From Gammaproteobacteria bacterium UBA2675 (lineage in GTDB: Bacteria; Pseudomonadota; Gammaproteobacteria; Pseudomonadales; Pseudohongiellaceae): a stretch of 64,000 nt of DNA. This document shows, piece after piece, positions 62,134-64,000 of the stretch. The number at the start of each line of letters is the position of its first letter. Within the stretch, counting starts at the first letter, position 1. A program made the position numbers and the translations under genes. The notes under the pieces are model-generated. The model saw only the letters and a list, made by a program, of their open reading frames with translations, had not been told where the DNA came from and ran no database searches. The stretch lies in assembly GCA_002354805.1 (NCBI GenBank), contig DEMH01000004.1, positions 195,150 to 259,149 of the forward strand. The letters are read 5' to 3'.

Positions 62134-64000
62134 ATGCAAACAAGAAAGCTGGTAGTGATCGGTAATGGCATGGTAGGGCAGCGCTTTCTGGAAGAGCTGG
62201 TCGCCATGAACCAGAATTTTCAGATTACTGTTTTCTGTGAAGAGCCGTGTCCGGCCTATGATCGAGTCCAGCTCAGCAGCTGGTTCAGTGGCGCCACTGA
62301 CGAGGATCTGGCTCTGACAGACCTGGCCTTTTTTGAGCGCCACAGTATTCGTCTGATCACGGGCGAAGCGGCAGCAACGATCGACCGGGATCAACGCAGG
62401 GTCACTGGAAACAAAGGAACTGTAGTTGACTATGATGCACTGGTCCTGGCAACTGGTTCCTATCCATTTGTTCCCCCAATCCCCGGGCACGACCGCGAAG
62501 CCTGTTTTGTTTATCGCACGCTGGATGACCTGCGTCAGATCAAGGCGGCTGCAGAAGGCTGTCGTCGTGGAGTAGTCATCGGCGGTGGTCTGCTCGGCCT
62601 GGAGGCAGCCAAGGCATTGAAAGACCTGGGTCTGACGACCGATGTAATTGAGTTCGCGCCACAACTGATGGCGGTGCAGCTGGATACAAGAGGTGGTCAG
62701 CTGTTGCGGGAGAAAATTGAAGCGCTCGGTGTGAATGTTCACACGTCGACAGCCACTCAGTGTATCGAGGCGGGTGATACGGCCCGGCATCGGCTGGTGT
62801 TTGCAGAGGGCGAGCTGGAGACAGACATGGTTGTCTTTTCAGCCGGTATACGTCCTCAGGACAAACTGGCGAGAGATTGCGGCCTGACCATTGGCGAACG
62901 GGGCGGTGTGGTCATCGACGACCACTGCATGACTTCTGATCCTGCCATTTTTGCCATCGGCGAAGTGGCGCTCTGGCAGTCTCGCATTTTTGGTCTGGTA
63001 GCACCCGGTTACGATATGGCACGCAAACTTGCCGGCCACCTGTGCGGCCAGGGCGAGCCCTTCAGCGGTGCTGACATGAGCACAAAGTTGAAACTGCTCG
63101 GCGTAGAGGTTGGCTCCATCGGCGATGCTCACGGCAAGACTGAAGGCAGTCGGGTGTGTGTTGTTGAGGACAGCATCAAGGGTTTCTATAAAAAACTGGT
63201 CATCAACCAGGACGCGACACGCCTGCTGGGTGCGGTACTGGTTGGCGATACCAGCGATTACGACATGTTGCTGCAATACGCTTTGAATGGACTTGATTTG
63301 CCAGAATCGCCCGTCAGCCTGATCCTGCCTTCGGATAATAAGCCAGTGCTGGGTGTGGATGCCCTGCCGGCGCAGGCCCAGATCTGTAGCTGCAATAATG
63401 TGTCAAAAGGCGCCCTGTGTCAGGCTATAGAAAACGGCTGTACGACGATCGGCGCATTAAAAACCGAAACACGGGCGTCAGCAACCTGTGGTGGCTGTGC
63501 CACACTGGTCAAACAGGTGCTTGATGCTGAACTGAAGCGTCGCGGTGTTGAGGTAAATGATCACATCTGTGAGCACTTTGCCTACAGCCGGCAGGGCCTC
63601 TATCACCTGATCCGTGTCAACAAGATTCGCAGCTTCGATGAACTGCTTGAGACTCATGGCACCGGCCGCGGTTGCGACATCTGCAAGCCGGCAGTGGCGT
63701 CCATTCTCGCATCGTGCTGGAACGACTACGTCCTCGACCCGAAACACGTTGGTCTGCAGGATACCAATGACAATTTCCTGGCTAATCTGCAGAAAGACGG
63801 CAGTTACTCTGTTGTGCCGAGAATTCCCGGTGGTGAGATTACACCGGAGAAGCTGCTGGTACTGGGGCAGGTCGCACAAAAATATGACCTGTATACAAAA
63901 ATTACTGGCGGACAGCGTGTAGACCTGTTTGGTGCGCGTGTAGAGCAGCTGCCGCTTATCTGGCGTGATCTGGTCGACGCCGGTTTCGAATCGGGCCACG
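62134..64000 (+). CDS. nirB: Assimilatory NAD(P)H nitrite reductase large subunit NirB (3' end outside window)
   Basis: The frame is open from ATG 62134 (GGGGAUAGAG ribosome site) to the window edge, giving 622 residues of a protein usually near 850. An FAD domain (VVIGNGMVGQRFLEEL), an NAD domain (GVVIGGGLLGLEAAKAL) and GIRP-type FAD closure come first. A BFD-like 2Fe-2S site follows (CSC at 418-420 with CGGC at 452-455), then a second Cys segment (GRGCDICKP) and the start of the sulfite-reductase ferredoxin half-domain. The 4Fe-4S/siroheme cysteines lie beyond the window. It reduces nitrite to ammonium in the cytoplasm. Confidence 0.94.
   Translation, partial: MQTRKLVVIGNGMVGQRFLEELVAMNQNFQITVFCEEPCPAYDRVQLSSWFSGATDEDLALTDLAFFERHSIRLITGEAAATIDRDQRRVTGNKGTVVDYDALVLATGSYPFVPPIPGHDREACFVYRTLDDLRQIKAAAEGCRRGVVIGGGLLGLEAAKALKDLGLTTDVIEFAPQLMAVQLDTRGGQLLREKIEALGVNVHTSTATQCIEAGDTARHRLVFAEGELETDMVVFSAGIRPQDKLARDCGLTIGERGGVVIDDHCMTSDPAIFAIGEVALWQSRIFGLVAPGYDMARKLAGHLCGQGEPFSGADMSTKLKLLGVEVGSIGDAHGKTEGSRVCVVEDSIKGFYKKLVINQDATRLLGAVLVGDTSDYDMLLQYALNGLDLPESPVSLILPSDNKPVLGVDALPAQAQICSCNNVSKGALCQAIENGCTTIGALKTETRASATCGGCATLVKQVLDAELKRRGVEVNDHICEHFAYSRQGLYHLIRVNKIRSFDELLETHGTGRGCDICKPAVASILASCWNDYVLDPKHVGLQDTNDNFLANLQKDGSYSVVPRIPGGEITPEKLLVLGQVAQKYDLYTKITGGQRVDLFGARVEQLPLIWRDLVDAGFESGH

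Noticed and set aside
1..64000. CRISPR array
   Set aside because: No series of regularly spaced short direct repeats and no cas gene was seen.

Overview
The window looks like a chromosomal segment of a gammaproteobacterium, probably an aquatic heterotroph. The basis is the gene content: RhlE-type helicase, MarC, alanine/sodium symporter, DUF2058 protein, YghU, YdiI-type thioesterase, a NosR-like flavoprotein, and a NasR-controlled nitrate/nitrite locus with sigma-54 promoters. Most genes are GC-rich with C/G-ending codons. Parts of the 42.3-48.7 kb stretch are visibly richer in A/T. I see no rRNA, tRNA, transposase, integrase or CRISPR array.

Region 1 (1-14.2 kb) is mainly housekeeping and signalling. 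It holds the tail of an unknown gene, a glutathione transferase, and a four-domain cyclic-di-GMP protein (REC-EAL-GAF-degenerate GGDEF). A glutamate-dehydrogenase-type gene follows, with an in-frame TGA where the family has Trp. A NarX-like kinase and NarL-like regulator are divergent from each other. Then come a DEAD-box helicase, a TonB-dependent receptor, a NosR/NirI-like FMN/Fe-S membrane protein and a Na+/Ca2+ exchanger.

Region 2 (14.3-22.2 kb) is a tight seven-gene minus-strand operon. It resembles the mycobacterial decaprenyl-phospho-arabinose pathway: a HAD-UbiA fusion (DPPR synthase-like), DprE1-like and DprE2-like epimerase subunits, a polytopic GT-C-like protein, an NAD-dependent epimerase, a flavin amine-oxidase-like enzyme and a GtrA (Rv3789-like) protein.

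Region 3 (22.3-38.6 kb) is a mix of membrane, lipid and redox genes plus two sensor kinases. One of the kinases has lost its phospho-acceptor His and ATP-binding motifs. A secreted fusion of glycerophosphodiester phosphodiesterase and amidase closes the region.

Region 4 (38.6-56.3 kb) is a conflict/defence island. It opens with a double-glycine-leader bacteriocin-like peptide and a small membrane protein that may be its immunity factor. A type I restriction-modification locus follows, with hsdR-hsdS separated from hsdM by about 11 kb of cargo. The cargo is (i) a nitrilase-fold protein translationally coupled to a Rad50/SMC-like ATPase, which I cannot match to a named defence system; (ii) an IetA/IetS-like AAA ATPase plus subtilase pair with a DUF1828 gene; and (iii) a shortened GIY-YIG protein overlapping a DarG-like macrodomain antitoxin with no DarT toxin.

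Region 5 (56.4-64 kb) holds a DUF2058 gene, the nitrate-sensing antiterminator gene nasR, the nrtABD nitrate ABC transporter on the minus strand, and the start of nirB on the plus strand. The 628-base divergent region carries, on each strand, a sigma-54 promoter, two ANTAR-type hexaloop hairpins and an intrinsic terminator that overlaps the second hairpin. This gives a readable picture of NasR antitermination of both operons.
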